Assembly (NCBI GenBank): GCA_017646945.1
Contig: JAGCLN010000223.1
Coordinates: 1-7,753 of the forward strand
Length of the DNA: 7,753 nt
Direction of reading: 5' to 3'
DNA from: Clostridia bacterium
Lineage (GTDB): Bacteria; Bacillota; Clostridia; Christensenellales; Borkfalkiaceae
In this document: one piece after another, positions 6,092-7,753 of the stretch
Layout of the letters: each line of letters opens with the position of its first letter
Position numbering within the stretch: the stretch's first letter is position 1
Program-made: the position numbers and the translations under genes
Notes under the pieces: generated by a model
Databases searched by the model: none
Seen by the model: only the letters and a program-made list of their open reading frames with translations
What the model was told of the DNA's origin: nothing

Positions 6092-7753
6092 ATGAGTAAA
6101 ATTAGTGAAAACATAGAAGCGTTTACCATAGACCTATTACATATTAACGACGTAATTAGTAATAAGCTTATTGACCTTTATGCTGGTGATGCGGGTAAAA
6201 CCTTTTTTATATCTCATCCAACGAGAGAAAACCTTAGCAAGTACGTTTTAGAAGTTATTGCTAATAGGATAGGTAAAATTGGTAATACCGTTTTATTAAA
6301 AAGTGCTATCGCCGGCGAAAGCGAACAAATTATAGGTAAAGATATAAACGACCTTGCTTGGCAAGATGCTAATGGCGTTGCAGACGCTACGTCGCTTCAC
6401 AGATATATAGATAACGTTTATAGAGAGTTGGACCTTAAAGGTAACAACCCATTGTTTTTCAGCGTGGGCGCTATTAAGTGGAAGGTGGCGTATAAAGATA
6501 ATTTAATAAAAGAAGTTACTTCTCCGCTTTTATTATTCCCTATAAAACTTATCCGTTCGGCAAGTCGCGCAACGCCTATCTACGTTGAGTTTATTAACGA
6601 TGATATTTACATTAACCCCTGTTTTATTGCAAGCCTTAGAAAGTCGGCGGGCGATAAGATTGCTGATGAATTTCCGCACCCAAACGCAGTTGGGCAAGAC
6701 GTTGATTTCCCCATTGACTTGTATAAACTTGGCGATGGCGAAGGATATTTTGATAGCGTTACCGCTTACGTAAATTCTCAATGCAGAACGGATATAAGCG
6801 GTGAAACCACGTTTGAATTTGATAAAAACGTGGTTGCGATAGCGCAATACAATCACGATGAACTTTGTATGTATTACGATATCAAGCGCAACAAGGAGAA
6901 AATATATTCCCACCCGCTCGTTAATAGAATATTTAACAAGTGTGAGCCTTATCAAGAATTTGATTATTCAAAAACGATGACACAATTTATTATGCCGAGA
7001 GATAGCGTTCAAGAACGTATTATCAAAAGGGTTGTTGCAGGGCAATCGTTAGTGGTTAAAGGACCGCCGGGAACGGGTAAAACGGTTACTATTACTAACC
7101 TTATAGCATCGCTACTTGCTCAAAATAAGAAAGTTCTACTTTCTTCGCAAAAAACGGCGGCTATGGGAGAAGTTTATGCAAAACTTCCTGAATCTATTAG
7201 AAAGTTCGTTATGCTTTTGGATAGCGAAACGGAAGCGCAAGCATCAAAACTTAACGTGGTTGACGTTAAAATGGAATTCAACCAACTTTTAAACGATAAA
7301 AAAGCATACCGCTTTAACTCGGATAAATACGAAGAGTTTGAAAGTGGAAACAGAGATGTTTCTCAAGCGGTGTCAACGATAAGCGCTTATAGAAAAATTA
7401 TGTTTGGCGAAAAGGGCGTTGCTGGCAAAACGTATTATTCCGCGCTTGATACAATCTGCAATTTCGATATCGACCCCGTTTTGTTTATGGACGGTAAAGA
7501 CGCGTACCATTTAACTTTTGAAGAGTATTCACACAGCGCTAAACACGTTGAAGAAGCGGGCGAGTGGTGTGATCAAGCCACGGTACATCACGCCTTTATT
7601 CAAAGCCCTTGGTATCCGATAAACGCTGATTTTACGGGCGTTGACCTTGAAAATCAGTTGAAGGGAAATTCGTTGGAGGACGCTCTTATTTTACCGAGGA
7701 ATATGTTGAGAGCAGAGGGGGATCTGTTTCTTTGCGGAATGTCAAAGGATGAG
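6092..7753 (+). CDS. DUF4011-type superfamily 1 (DNA2/NAM7-like) helicase, N-terminal part (3' end outside window)
   Basis: The frame is open from the ATG at 6092 to the right edge (554 codons, no stop). Residues about 12-60 (DLLHINDVISNKLIDLY...) and 118-190 match the DUF4011 layout: the helix with an N-K/R-L-I-D core, then NNPLFFSVGAIKW, SPLLLFPIKLIRSA and INPCFIASLRK. Residues 244-290 carry the further family signature IAQYNHDELCMYYDI...HPLVNRIF. Helicase motif I follows: a Q-motif-like DSVQERIIKRVVAGQS, then intact GPPGTGKT at residues 324-331 and VTITNLIASLLAQNKKVLLSSQK (motif Ia). Helicase motifs II to VI and any C-terminal nuclease (Vsr/DUF3320 type in relatives) are beyond the window. 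Family members are usually far longer than 1000 aa, so over half is probably missing. It is expected to be an ATP-driven nucleic-acid translocase or helicase. Some relatives take part in phage defence. The family call is strong, the biological role inferred. Confidence 0.9.
   Translation, partial: MSKISENIEAFTIDLLHINDVISNKLIDLYAGDAGKTFFISHPTRENLSKYVLEVIANRIGKIGNTVLLKSAIAGESEQIIGKDINDLAWQDANGVADATSLHRYIDNVYRELDLKGNNPLFFSVGAIKWKVAYKDNLIKEVTSPLLLFPIKLIRSASRATPIYVEFINDDIYINPCFIASLRKSAGDKIADEFPHPNAVGQDVDFPIDLYKLGDGEGYFDSVTAYVNSQCRTDISGETTFEFDKNVVAIAQYNHDELCMYYDIKRNKEKIYSHPLVNRIFNKCEPYQEFDYSKTMTQFIMPRDSVQERIIKRVVAGQSLVVKGPPGTGKTVTITNLIASLLAQNKKVLLSSQKTAAMGEVYAKLPESIRKFVMLLDSETEAQASKLNVVDVKMEFNQLLNDKKAYRFNSDKYEEFESGNRDVSQAVSTISAYRKIMFGEKGVAGKTYYSALDTICNFDIDPVLFMDGKDAYHLTFEEYSHSAKHVEEAGEWCDQATVHHAFIQSPWYPINADFTGVDLENQLKGNSLEDALILPRNMLRAEGDLFLCGMSKDE
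7061..7084 (+). other. Walker A (GPPGTGKT) of the helicase
   Basis: These bases encode an intact GPPGTGKT, residues 324-331, after a hydrophobic strand (SLVVK). It is the only intact P-loop in the window and probably the only ATP-hydrolysing site among the complete or partial products seen. Confidence 0.95.

Larger units (their letters stand above)
1461..7753 (+). other. Probable operon: zinc ribbon/Sel1, coiled coil, pseudo-AAA peptidase, DUF4011 helicase
   Basis: Four co-directional genes are separated by 2, 10 and 2 nt. Shine-Dalgarno sites for the second and fourth lie inside the preceding gene, which indicates shared transcription and coupled translation. No terminator or internal promoter is visible between them. 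All four appear cytoplasmic. The unit runs past the right edge and may include the upstream MBG gene, 22 nt away. Confidence 0.7.

Noticed and set aside
6533..6955. 140-codon open frame on the - strand
   Set aside because: It lies wholly antisense to the DUF4011 region of the helicase, whose frame shows clear family motifs; the product matches nothing.

Overview
The window comes from an AT-rich bacterial genome, most likely an uncultured gut-type member of the Bacillota (Clostridia-like). This is inferred from three things: AT-rich codon use (TTA/CTT for Leu, AAA, GTT), AGGAG/GGGAG-type Shine-Dalgarno sites, and a long protein of tandem MBG/YDG-type beta repeats. No rRNA, tRNA or housekeeping marker is present, so the taxon stays an inference. 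All genes lie on the + strand. Coding density is nearly total, with gaps of 22, 2, 10 and 2 nt.

Layout. (1) Positions 2-1438 hold the 3' part of a gene for a repetitive, probably surface or secreted protein of six MBG-like repeats. It is open at the left edge. (2) Positions 1461-2618 encode a 385-aa protein with an N-terminal C4 zinc ribbon, a Sel1/TPR-like helical part and an unrecognised C-terminal part. (3) Positions 2621-4123 encode a 500-aa charged, coiled-coil-rich protein of unknown function. (4) Positions 4134-6089 encode a 651-aa protein with a helical N-terminus, a segment that reads like an AAA+ core whose Walker A and B residues are replaced, and a C-terminal zinc-peptidase-like domain (HExxHxxxH plus a distal ExxxRAFA) preceded by a cysteine cluster. 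(5) From 6092 to the right edge runs the first 554 residues of a large superfamily 1 helicase with a DUF4011-type N-terminus and an intact GPPGTGKT Walker A. It has no stop in the window.

How they may work together. Genes 2-5 are tightly spaced and look like one transcription unit encoding cytoplasmic proteins. The parts are a zinc-ribbon/helical-repeat adaptor, a coiled-coil scaffold, a pseudo-AAA/metallopeptidase and a DUF4011 helicase. DUF4011 helicases are known parts of some anti-phage systems (for example Hhe, a DUF4011-helicase-Vsr protein). A multi-gene defence or stress system is therefore a reasonable hypothesis, but nothing here proves it. The MBG gene is co-oriented and only 22 nt upstream, with no terminator seen between. 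It could belong to the same unit or simply be a neighbour.

No CRISPR array, insertion sequence, integrase, tRNA or riboswitch was seen, and no intergenic stretch is longer than 22 nt.
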